Positions 23,843-36,073 of a stretch of 64,000 nt of DNA are shown here, one piece after another. Position numbers and translations under genes: made by a program. Within the stretch, counting starts at the first letter, position 1. Every line of letters starts with the position of its first letter. A model generated the notes under the pieces. That model saw nothing but the letters and a program-made list of their open reading frames with translations. It did no database searches and was not told the origin of the DNA. Source of the DNA: Marchantia polymorpha subsp. ruderalis (taxonomy: Eukaryota > Streptophyta > Marchantiopsida > Marchantiales > Marchantiaceae); contig AP031355.1 of NCBI GenBank assembly GCA_037833965.1, positions 16,517,501 through 16,581,500 of the forward strand. Direction: 5' to 3'.

Positions 23843-24990
23843 TGTAAGTATGTCACGGATGAGCTCATTCGGGTCAACGGGCAATGCTGGGAACCACAAC
23901 TACCGTAGAAACGTAAGATTGGAAGAGCACACAAGAACTCGAAGACAATATTCCTTGATTGTAAATGTTTGTCATTGGATCCTGACACTCAGCTTTAGAA
24001 CAGGTCGGAAGGATCCAATATTCGATGACATCAGGTCAGAGTTGAGAGGTCAAAGCTGGAAAGATAGGGACAGCTAGCATACCGTTAGTTGTGTAACATA
24101 TCATCATCTTCACCATTTGCATGTAGATTAAGTGCCAATATTTAAATAATATTTTTTAAGCATTTGTATAATTTAAAACTATGTTAAATAAATTCGAAAA
24201 AGAGGTCATATCGATATCTTCTTGGGATTTGAAAGAATATGAAACAATTTAAAATAATTCATTTTATAAATCATAAAATAACAGATTTAAAATTTGATGT
24301 GTTTTTATAATTTTTTATAGAAATTATTATTATTTTATCAAAATTATTTTTTCAACTAAATATAAATAATATTGAATCAATTCTTACAAGATGTTTTTAT
24401 TTTGAATTATATTAAGTTCAAATTTAGTATTTTTATCATGGTTGAGTTCAGAAGTTCATACTTATGAACTTGAGAAATCATGTTAATCTTTAGAAAAATA
24501 CTTTCAAAGTAAAAAAAAATTGATTTTATTTATATGCTAAAGAAAACCGGAGTAATTTCTTTCTTTATTCAGATGCATCCAAACTTTATCATATGATGGA
24601 AATGATATAATCTTATTTTTTATTTATTGACATTGAAAACAAAAATATTTTTGTGAAATTTTCACTTGTAAAATTGTTGCTATCACTTTAGTAACAAAAT
24701 TTATATCCTATTTGACCACAAAATCCACTCCGAAAACATTAGTTAATCAACTTTGATGAATAATTGGTGAACGAATTTCAAATATAAAAATTTGACCATC
24801 CAAATAGCTGAAAAATGTTGAGTGTGGAGATGATCCTGATGTTTAATCTTTAGCATATGTTATTTGAAAAAACTACAATAAATTTAGTGTCACAATTATC
24901 ATACACCTAAATTCTGGCAAATAAATGGAATGATAGACATCACTATAGGCATTGGTGAATTGTCTAATTTACACAGTAAATAACACTTTA
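23843..24990. repeat. AT-rich direct repeat, copy 2 (partner 12701-13864)
   Basis: Uninterrupted counterpart of 12701-13864. It lacks the LINE that follows the other copy, and on its left lacks the exon-like sequence found at 12505-12702. Confidence 0.85.
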
Positions 24991-25514
24991 GAATAAATCC
25001 TACCTTTTACGTAAGATAATTTTGACTATTTGAATTATCGCTAGTAAAAAACAGATACATTTACCAATATGTCCCAGAAAAATCTTTTCCAGAAGTATTT
25101 GGTTCGTTTATATGGTTCATTTTTTGTTGGTTTATATGGTTTTTTACTATATTTGATCATTTGAATCTAATGTTGTATCATTAGATATGTTCTGTTTCAA
25201 ATTTTTCTTCGAACAATCTTATGATCGACTACTTAACTTTTTCTTCCTCCAGATTTGCTACGCTTGTCTTTGCTATATCTCTCCATCTGCATATCTATAT
25301 CTTTGCTATATCTGCATGGACATCAAAGCGTGTTTTTGTTCTGTACCTTTCCGTGCCTTTATTACCTTTGCCCTTGTCTCTTCTTCTTTTACTTATTCCA
25401 GTTTTACTTAAAATAGTACGCTCCTGACTTACACACTCAACCTGGTGCACATATAATATACATGTGGCATGCATGTGACCGATATCCTTTTACAGAGATA
25501 ATGCTAGTCTTTCA
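24991..25514. other. Short stretch without a recognisable gene
   Basis: Sequence present here but not at the equivalent place beside the other repeat copies, where the LINE lies instead. Pyrimidine-rich between about 25200 and 25420. No feature is supported. Confidence 0.5.
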
Positions 25515-26080
25515 CATTTGGCCAGTCCGCTCTCCCCACTTAACATATGCGGTCCAATTTTTTATTTAAGGAAGGATTACTCCTAAATTTAAGCCACCAA
25601 AAGTTTGTCCACAACATCAAACTCAGTGCACATATTATCTATCCAACACGTGGTACAAGACCATCTTTCCTACACAGTCATGTAGGGATATTACTCTGTT
25701 CTAGTATCAACCTAGAATCCACTTACTACATGAAATTTTCTCTCATCATTTTCCACTTTCTCTTTTATCCTTCTGCAACCTGATGACCGTGTTATTCTTG
25801 TGTTGCCACAAACAATCTCCACCAGTAAGCTGTGCTAATAATCCACTGTCTTTCCGTCCCATTTCCTCATCTTACATTTGTTACAGGAAATTGTTGTTGT
25901 GCTTACTCTTTCTTGCCTTGTACGTTTTACTATGTTTTTATCAATCTTGTTTACTCAAAATAAGGATTTGTCAATTCTGGTCATTCTATCTTGATTGAGA
26001 AGCATTTTTCAACAATGCTTCTTGAACCAAAATGTCATCACTCAAATGTTTTTTTTTTTGTTTTCATGCGGTTATTTTGG
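25515..26080. repeat. Direct repeat, copy B (partner 19726-20301)
   Basis: From 25960 on this is also the start of the 8.1-kb duplication as seen in the window, so the left copy of that duplication probably carries this repeat upstream of base 1. Confidence 0.85.
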
Positions 26081-29000
26081 CCCCCTGAATTTGTGTCTCT
26101 ATCTCGTGTGCTTCTAGTGTGCTCCCTTGGAACGGTCCGATCGAGCATGATAGCTTTGAAACTCAAATCTCCTCATCCAAGTGACACGGTGATGTTGTCT
26201 CTTATCTACTTCATTCTTAGCTGTATGCTGCTACTCTGAAACCTCAAATCTCCCTTCATTGTCACCTTTTAGTTCTAAACTGTTGGGTGAATTGGATGAC
26301 TTTGTATTCGCCTTGCGCTATTGTTGCTTTGGCGGTGGAATTTCTCGAATTTCGTTGTGATCTTTGCTAGGACCAAGTAGTTGTTCATGATCAACCATAT
26401 AAATTGAACAATATATCTCAATGACATATTTTAGCGCGCTGCCTCCACCATCAGCATTATTCAGAATTTTAAAAGTTGGTGGTATTTTTAACTTTTATCA
26501 ATACTCTGGTAAAACATAGCCACAAATGCATAAGAACTGGACCCGGAGAGGATAACAGAGCAGCTCCTAGCTTCAATGATTACTTTGCATATCCTTCATA
26601 CTTTGGTGCAACATTGTTCGATACTATCCCATTGATGTTTTCATTCTACTGTGACACGGTCATAAGTAGGAGAGCAAAAACCAAATACTTGCTTATAATA
26701 AGTGTTTTTTCTTCAACAAATATTTTTATATTTTATTGGATGCTATCAGAAAACATCTCTCGCGTCCATAACTAAATAAATTTACCTTGGTCTTGTCCTT
26801 TTTTCTACTCTAGCATCTACATGTCTGCAAACACACATGTAGATGTAATGAAGAGAGGCCAGACAAACCCCAGCGGCAAGAGGAAGTCATCTGCCGAGCG
26901 AATTCTTCCAGCCTTACGACTGACGATTCCTTCGCACAGAGTCGTGTGGTGGCAGCCTTGAACTCATGTACACCCTTCTTCAAACGTTTGCACCCAAATC
27001 TGAGCCAATTTTATAGTATGTTCCCACACGTTATTTCCTTTCTTATGAAAACCCTTGCCTTGCTAGATGATCTCGTGCATTCGATGCCAAGAGCATGGGC
27101 CAGAGGCAAGGGGAGTAGGTTCTGCAACACGTTCAGTGCAATATTTATCAATTTCTCCCTCCTCTTCGTTGGCAACATGGACAAATTCAGATGTGAACCA
27201 GGGTGGAAGGGCTAATAGATTGAGAAGTTCCAACATGTTGATACAGTTGTCACCGTAAGCGTTGAAGGAAAACGCGTTCCCATTATTGGGTCATAATGAG
27301 AGGATTACACTATCTGACTTTTTGAATCCACCCACGCTATCAAAGTGGATTAGATCAACAGCTTTCCGTTCATGCTATTTATTTCTTATTCCTTCTCGAT
27401 ACGTCATTAGCCCGTGTCGGGTCACGCGGGAGTCCAGTGCTTGGGCGTGACAATTTCCAGATCTGCGCGAAGGAGAACGATTCTCGTCCAGTCGAATCGG
27501 ATTCAAATTTCTATTTCTATAACGATGTAGCAAGCCAATTTAAGCAAACTCCGTATGTCTTATTTAACAAGACTTTCATTCGGTTGTACCTGCCTCCGCT
27601 TGTTCCACAACCTTGTGTCATTTGCTGCTGGGATTGGAAAACAAGTCTTTCCGTCCTTCCCCAGTCTCTCAGAAATATTCAATAAAGTCCATGTTTTATC
27701 TAATTCTTCATTCTAATGCAGCACATTAACTAATAAAGTCACGAGATTTTTTGGTTATCTGAAATTTTTTGAAGTTGCATTCGTGTTTGTTTGGCCCACC
27801 TTCACATAAATATCTACCCACTCTTCCCATGTACTTAATCCCTCTCGCCGCATCAGCCCAAAAGTGATTTATGTGTGAAGACCACCTTTGGGGTTATTCT
27901 CGTTTGGGTTTACTTCCTATGATTTGTTGGAATCTCATCATGAAAACATGTTCCAATCTGATTACCCTAACTCTAATACAGCCTCTTACACAATATGTAA
28001 TATCCCCCATTTCATAATCTTAGAAGAGTTTTCTCTAAATTATGAACTGGAGGTCAAAATTAGAATCTGACTAATTGATAATCAAAATTATCTTATTAAT
28101 AAGTGTCCAATTCCGAACAAGTCTTCACTCTCTAACAAAATTCTTCAGATTTGATTTCTTTCATTGAAAGATTTTCAGTTGGCTACGCATGAAAAACACA
28201 AACTACACAACTATGTATAACTTGTGTTTCAAAAATTTAAAGGGCTAAAAGCCTTAAAGCTACGCGGAGGATATATGAGCTGAAAGATGAAGATGATGTT
28301 GGTGAAACATGGTGTAGTTGGCTAGAAGTATCACAACTCACTGGATAGAAATATTACAACTCATAAGCGTAATTGGACTGTCAACAAATCATAAGTACAT
28401 GTTGTTTCTATCCAGAAAAGCATCAAGAAACACATGCAATAGCTTAGATTTATAATGGCTCTAAAATCTTATTGTGCGTCTAAAGGCTTGCCAATGATGT
28501 TGATGATTGTTAGGTTTATTTTACCTCAAATAAATTTGAAGATTAGAGCATATGTAGCTAACTTAACCTCTAATGGTAATATTCTGTGTATACCTTAATT
28601 ACAAGGTATGAAGTAACTCAACAAGGTATTGTAACCATTACTTTCTTCATATATTATTTGATTCTGTCGCATCGGTAGAAAATAACTTCTTCATTCTGAT
28701 TTTGGCATTGTAATGCAAATTTGTGGAACAACATTTTCATACCATCAAACGCTTGAATATGAACTTGTTTTGATGATGCCTAAAGAGTAAATCTAATATT
28801 TGCAATTATCTTTATACATCATTCTTGAAGTTTGAAAACTAAATTTACACAAGAATAACTTGCTTGATATGCACAAAAAAATTCGATTGGAGATAAATAT
28901 AGTTAAGGAATGGATGCGCAAGTCTTTAATTATGTTAATTATGTTAATTATGAAGTCCTGAAAAGGAGGAATCTGAATTATGATTAACACATATTGAGTA

Positions 29001-32000
29001 CACTTAATGATTAAAAACCTCATAGTTCTACAAGCTTCTTCTCTTTTCATTTTAAATCAAATCATATGTGATTTTGAATCACATTTGAATCACTGATTCA
29101 TGTTTAAAAAATATATATGTTTCATAAAGTAGAGTTGTTATATAGTTTATAAATACGTTTATTTCATAATTTCGATCTCAAGTACTATGTAATTACTGGA
29201 TATGATCTAGTGAGGATAGCTCAATGGGGATAATTACTTTGTGATATACCTGAACCAAATAGATTGTGCATTAAATCAATAGTGAATAAGGTTTTGATTA
29301 AAATTGCATATGTCACTTTTCAAATATAACATCTAGTGAAGTAGATACATCAAGAGTATGCATCTGCTACTTGAATGCCTTTGTTATCCTTTCATTCAAA
29401 AGCAAGACCACTGTTGTTGACACGTTAAATGTACACTTCGTTTGGATGGCAAAAGATAAAGAATAAATGATAATGGTAAATGGTAATACAAGATAGTTCT
29501 AAAAAGTGCCATATTTTTTGTGTTATCAAAGATGTAATATATGTTGTTGTATTCATCTAGAATATCTATCCTTGTATTAAAGAAGTTCTAACAAGTACTA
29601 TGCTCAATGCTCAATAAAGAAAATTATACATAACCATATTTTAAATCCAATTATTAAAATATCAGAGTTATGGATGTAGTCACAGTTATTTTGACTTAAA
29701 TCAATGTATAATTATGCTAATACAAACTTATGTATCACATTCATGGATTTTAAATAATTTTATTATATGTTTTTTGGTTGATTAAAAAGTTTAGGATTGT
29801 TATGCATTCTTTGTAGGTATAATGTTGTAGAAACCGAGTGCATTAATCTAAAATCCGTTTGTTCATCATGTCCTCATGATTCGTGATGAGCAAATCATTT
29901 GTCTTACCGTTAATTTTTTGTTTGGCCACTACTGTTGTCCATGTATAAGATTACTCTGTGGCAGGCCTCATAAAGTCTCGCAAATGCCAAGTTTGCTAGA
30001 ATGAAAGCTATCATTTCACTATTTTTTGTTTGATGGCTTGGCGATATTCATTTTGAGCGTTGAATTCCTTCATCTTTCTCCCATTTGATGATGAAGAGCT
30101 AACGCACTGCACAACTCACTCAAATGCATGAAGCGCACATTAAACAATCCCATGCCTTGCTGAATAACGGATCAAAACAAACAGAGCATGATTCATCCCC
30201 TCATGGCAGGCATGGTTGTATTAGGCGATTGTATATAGGGTCGCCTAAATTACTTAAATTTTATGGTGATTAGGCTACTAAGGGAATTAGGATTTGACGT
30301 GTGCATGTTATAACCAATGGAGAATGGACACGTATGTAGAGTAGATGGATTTTTAATTTATTTTTTATACAATAATATAATATATTTTTTTGAAAAATTT
30401 AAAAGAAACTTTCTCTGAAAAAAATATTAATAAACTAAATTAGCCTAAATTAAATTTTCAAATATTAAATTGGTCTAAATTAACTTTTCAATGTACTAAA
30501 TTAGTCTAAATGAACTTGGTAAGGAGACTAAATTCGCCTAAATTAATGTTTTTGAATAGACTAAACTGATTTTTTCGAATAGACTAAATTATACGTATTT
30601 AGCTAATTTAGGCGAGATACTATTATATCCATGCAACTGCGCTGTTCGACGCAGTCTTGACGGTTTCTTTAGGCGTTCGTCTGACGGCTCCGTTTGTGCT
30701 CTTCAGCTCTGTTGCGTTCGTTCCAATAACTGCCCGGAGAAGAATGGGTGGCTTGCGTCAGCTATCCCGAAGCACAGCAGAAACATCGGTGACTTCAGTA
30801 CCCAAGTTTGAGGATTTGCGTTTCCGCACTTCGTTCGCATTCATTCTCAACCATTTGGATGATGATCTGAACCAATTCATCTTTTAAATTTTTCACATTT
30901 GTAATTCGGCGTTCTTTAGATGATAGATTACGGTCTACTGCCCTCAATTTGAGCATATTTCACGTCAAATTTAAATAATAATTCCTTCAAATCAACGGAT
31001 CCTGATGTGTAATTCGCGGTTTTATAACGTGATACATTTAGAATTGACTGCTTTGACTTTTTCTGTCCGATTCCTCTCACTGTTCTCGGCCTTTAAATTC
31101 GTTCCATAAGTTTCGCAATTTTGCCGCAAGGGAAAATCACTATCGAGCAAACAGCTCGGAAGTTTCCGTGCCTACTACTTTTCGGGAGGAAATTACTTGA
31201 TGGGACCCGTTGGAAACTCAATCGTCTTGAAAGGACCAAAGAAGTTTGATTTTACCCGCTGGGACCCCATTAGACGGCCACCGTAAACCATGTTCTTATA
31301 ACTTACTGATTTGCTCTATAGAGTGGGGAGTGTCCGAAACTGTCGGCCAGGGTATTTTGGCGAGTCGTTAGCAGCCATGTCTAAGAAACACCATGCACCA
31401 TTAGTCTGAATTACTCCGGATTTGGTCTTGAGGTGACTTCATCTTTAACTCGAAATAACCCCAGATAGCATTGGAGCATCATTGACGGTGGGACTGCAAT
31501 GGTGTCCCATCGGTAAAATGAAAACTGTTGGGTCCCATAAAGTGTTTTCCTCTACTTTTCCGCCCAATGGTAAGAAGACTTTGCTGTACAGAGCAGTTGC
31601 TGAGTAAACGTCAAAAGTAAAAAGCCTTATCCCTTGGGATAGCTAAGATTTCTCGGCAATTAAAACGCCTCAACGTTGTCGACGCTGGCCAACCCTGGCT
31701 TGAGGTGGCTATACCAACCAGCGGCCGACTTCCGTCTACTTCTTCACGTCGGCAAATGGGTTTGCGCTTTCTCCTGAATGTCGTGTCCGCTCCTGATTCG
31801 GTTCCATCGAAATATGCTCCTGAGACGGTTTATCGGCAAGCAGCCAGAGAATATTGCCCAGGAGAGGATTGGGTTGCCACAGCTTCACACATAAGCATGG
31901 TTCTACGCACTACACTGAATACCCTGACCAAGTGGCAAGCACCATGACACTAGGTCGCGCGGACTGTAGGCATTGCACACACTACAAGGGATGCGGGATC

Positions 32001-34072
32001 ACAGCCGTAGCTCTTGTACTGTCCAGCAAAGCGATCTGGTCTACAAGCGTGTCCACATACATTTTCCATGGTTCCGTTCAGATGAAATCGTTTCGCAGCT
32101 AAGCCATGGACTTTCGAGATTATTTATCGCAGCACGATGACACGCGAACAGTCAAACGTGTTGTAATCGTTACACCTGTAGCCCATTTCGGCACACAAGT
32201 CAACAGAACAGATGTGCATAGACTAAAGATTCTACTCTATAAACGAAAATACAAGGAGCACAGATATCGAGCGTTCGAAGTCTCCAAAACAGTGTGGACT
32301 CTGAGCAACAGTGTTGCTTTAATTTATATTGCAAAATGAATAGAACAGAGTAAAAGTCACTTTTACACGTGAAAAAAATTGGCAGAAGTTGCCGCTATCA
32401 TAAAAAGGGAAATGAACCACATTGAATCTAAGCCCAAACCATGTTGGAAATAATTACAGTAGAGGAAATTGAATGGCTTTTATAGATCTCGACCGGGACT
32501 ACAACGAAACTTAATGAATAAGGGAACTACAGGATCAATATTCTTGCTCATCAGATATGGAACTCTAAGGCAGCAGTCGAGTTCAAACTATTCTGGCTAC
32601 TTCAGGATAGAATCTCATTCGCTATCCCCTGTCCACATCAAATCTACAGACAGAGGACGGCTTACGCCATGTCGATGGAAACAGCTGTAATTGTGGACAT
32701 TCAGAGTTGAGGGAGGGCGACTATCTCTGGGACCACTTTTTAAATGATATAAATTCGTTGACAAACTGTACGACTAGCGTCACTTTACTCCACGGAGTGC
32801 TGTAGAAGCCAACCAGCTAAACATGCCATTTGTCATGGCAATTTACTCTTTGAGTTGCGGAGATATCCTGGCAGACCCTCAATCTCCAGTTATGAAAAAA
32901 ATTGCACCTGCAATTAGACACAAACCTCTTGTATGTCTTGAGCAGATGTTATGTCCTCAAAGTTCCTGGTAAGGAGGGAATCAAGCCTCAAACCCAAGGG
33001 ACAAGGAAAATCTCCACCATCATGATTGATCTCCCGTACCTATAAGTACAATGGTGTAGGCACCTGCGATGAATTTAGAGTACACAAACGGAAGAATGAT
33101 CTTCGACCATCTTCACTACCTGTAGGTTGCTTACCAGGGGAGCTAATGATTTGGATCCGAAGCGTACAGACGATGGATGCTATTGATTCTCCTTTGCTAT
33201 GTCCAAGTTTAGCTTCTTCATCTGATCCAGTAATTGAGTTGCCTTCCGCCGAGCCCTCTGAGTACCAGTTCGAACGAGTTCCGCCAAAGGACCCTGAGCT
33301 CCCCGTTTCCAAGCGTCCGCTAGATGGTTCGTATCACTCATACTTAGAGCAAGCAAAACTGCGGCAGCGTTTTCCTTGTTTCGTGGTGATCCCGATCTAA
33401 TCAAGTCAACCAAAATTGGAATGGCAGAAGCACTACCGATCGCCACTCTACCCTCCGGATGTGTCGCCAATATCGCCAGTATGGCTAGAGATTCATCGAC
33501 CATACCCGCATTAGGATCTACTAGCAGTTTCATCAACGGAGGTACGACACCCGCCCTCACTGCCTTGGCCTTATTTCCTTGGAAAATTGACAAATTGAAC
33601 AGAGCAGTGGCGGCGTCCTTCTTTCCTCTTGCAGTACCATCTCGAAGCAGATCTACTAGAGCTGGAATGGCGCCGGACGCCCCAATAGTCACCTTGTTCT
33701 CATCAACAACAGACAAGCTGAACAAAGTAGCTGCGGCATTTTCCCTCGCTTCCATGCTCCCAGATTTGAGGACATCAACGATGGGATATATCGCCCCGGC
33801 CATCACAATAGCTCCCTTGTTGTTGTCATTTATTGACAAGTTCAACAGTGCTGTGACAGCGTGCTCCTGTGTTCTCAAGTCTGGCGTAGACAAAAGCTTG
33901 ACAAGCAAAGGGATCGCTCCAGCCTCTGCGATACATATCCGATTCTCCACGTTTCGCTTAGCAAGCATGCGTAACTCCCCAGCTGCGTTCCGCTGCTCAT
34001 CCAAACTTCCCGTGGAAAGCTTATTCAGAAGAACCTCCACAGCGGCAGCATCGGGGGAAACATCCGCGCAGT
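25960..34072. repeat. Right copy of the 8.1-kb segmental duplication
   Basis: Counterpart of bases 1-8113. Its right end is continuous with an intact U-box/ARM gene, so this is the parental arrangement and the left copy the derived one. The stretches 26081-30240 and 30616-33179 contain no recognisable gene. Confidence 0.95.
30241..30615. mobile_element. MITE-like element, second copy
   Basis: Identical to the TCGCCTAAATTA-ended element at 4282-4656; copied as part of the large duplication, not by its own transposition. Confidence 0.6.
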
Positions 34073-36073
34073 GCGTGCCATGTTTGCCAGGGCGGTTATT
34101 CTTCTTGGGCACTTCGAGCCCATGCGTTTCGCACCATTGAGCGATAAGACTTCTCAGCACATAATTTGGTGTCAAGCTATAATGAGGCAAGGGTACTCGC
34201 GTCGTTGGACATGAACGGTGCCCATCGTCCAGCCATTTTTGAATGCATGCTCGCTCATAAGTCTGCACCAACATCATCCCGGTTTAGAAGAATTGAAACC
34301 AATACATCCCTCCGAGTGTCACAGCAAGCTAGAAACCGTCTCAGCGCATTCAATAGAAATCAGATTGAAAAACATACCCAGGCATTACTGACCTGCCCAG
34401 TGGCTAGAATGACGGGGTCCTTCATCAACTCCAAGGAGATAGGACATCGAAAATCATCGGGAATTTCAGCAGAAGAGAATTTCTCAGCCATCTCGGCTGA
34501 GGAGAATTTCTCAGTGGCAGCAGCTGCAGCATTCCGAGCTTTGTCTGCACTCTGAAACTCGAGAAGTTTGAGATCGGAACTCGATATGTTGTCTGTCTTG
34601 GACGCGACTGTGGTAAGGTGTTTCAGAATATGATACATCTTCTTCAAACCTTCGTCCACATTTCCACCCCTATCGAAGCTTTGTAAAGCCTTCAGTTCTT
34701 GCTTAACTGCTGTCATAGTTTTGAGTTCCAACTGCTCGGAAAGCCGCTCCAACACAGACTCATCCGGATCCTCGTTACATTCTGGGTCTAAGATAGTTTC
34801 AATATCTTGTAATAGCTGATCTTGTACATCCACTCTACCCTTCGCCCGCTTTAGTTGTGTATGGACGAGTTCAACCTGGATGATAAATGGGAAACTCAGT
34901 ACGTCTTAGTCTAGTGAAAACTGGAGTCATCCTCTCCACTGAATGTTGGCGATCTTTGCAGGACGGAGCAAAAGATGTGCACTGCTAAATAATACTTGCA
35001 ATTCCGTATTCACATAAAGAACGACATCGTCATAAAAATTCACCTGCTCTCGAACTTCAACGGAAACGTCTAGTTGATCCCAGGGTAGACTGTCAAGTGC
35101 CTGGGCCAGCTCTGCAGTCACCTCTTGGAATTTTCCTGACACTGCCTTCATCTCCATGACCTGATGACCATACAGATCAGCAACATTAAACTCACCAACA
35201 GTAAATGCACGAGAAGATGCATGAGGGAGTCAAGCTGCTGACAACTGTGCTCCATATACATAACACAATTCCCTGAAGACCTGGATCCTTCAAAGACAGC
35301 AAAATCTCCAATAATGTCTGTAAGAGGGGTATGTTTTGAGACATGAAAGTCTACAATGTGCACAACAAGCTTGGACATCAGATCATCATTACAGAAAGGC
35401 TCAGGCAAAAGATGCGCGTAGAATCAGCCGCGTTCTGCACACCAGCCCTAAGTATCAGGGACGATCCAGCACGAGACAAGTTTGCCATGATACGCAGAGG
35501 AGTTGCAAGGTCCATGAGCAACTTCTAAGAACGAGTAGTATGCTGTGCCAGAATCCGATGATCGGCTCAAGTTGGTATTGACCATTCGCAGTAAACGCTT
35601 GTATCGTCTTCATGTAGACGATACACCAGTCACGTTTTGCGCTTGGATGGCAGCAAGTGTAAGACTGTCTTGCCACCCAGTGACCCCGAAAACGCCAGCA
35701 CAAAAGCCATCAGACGCCTTCACAAGTCGGACACAGGTGACTAGTTGTTGAGCAAGTTCAACAAAACAGCGGACATCAGAAGCACGAAGAGGCGTCTTAC
35801 CAGGTAAAGTTTGCTCCCATCATGGCACAAGAGGAGCAGCTGTTTCGCAAAGTATAGAGCTTTCTCTAGGGCGTTGAAGCAGACGATGGCGTCCTCGGGG
35901 AGAGGTCCTTTCAACTCTTTCACCTCTTCGAACAAAGGAGCCAGCAATTTCACTCGCCGTGTTAGATTCGCACACTCTTTTTTATGCGTCCTTCTGTACA
36001 CTCCTATTTGTGTGATGCCATTCACTACGTCTGTCAGGGACTGAACCAGTGTCGAAGGAGCTCCTTCAGCCAT
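33180..36073 (-). CDS. U-box/ARM-repeat E3 ubiquitin ligase, PUB13/PUB14-like
   Basis: A plant U-box E3 ligase: the U-box recruits an E2 enzyme and the ARM repeats bind substrates. Exons on the minus strand: 36073-35801 (91 codons, ATG start), 35160-35044, 34875-34393 and 34262-33180 (stop), all with GT-AG borders, about 651 residues; Arabidopsis PUB13/14 have 630-660. The first two exons give the helical N-terminal UND-type domain. The U-box spans about residues 268-341 ([20 protein letters not shown], then [19 protein letters not shown]) and is split by an intron after the GQ. The last exon encodes the ARM array (for example [26 protein letters not shown]). The VLERD-type stretch usual before the second exon was not found; a micro-exon in intron 1 or a true loss would explain it. 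Relatives act in immunity, flowering and cell-death control; the role here is inferred only from family. Confidence 0.9.

Noticed and set aside
12701-24990. Idea that the AT-rich repeat pair 12701-13864 and 23843-24990 are the LTRs of one retrotransposon
   Set aside because: They lack TG...CA ends, primer-binding site and polypurine tract, and the interior holds a LINE and inverted repeats, not gag-pol.
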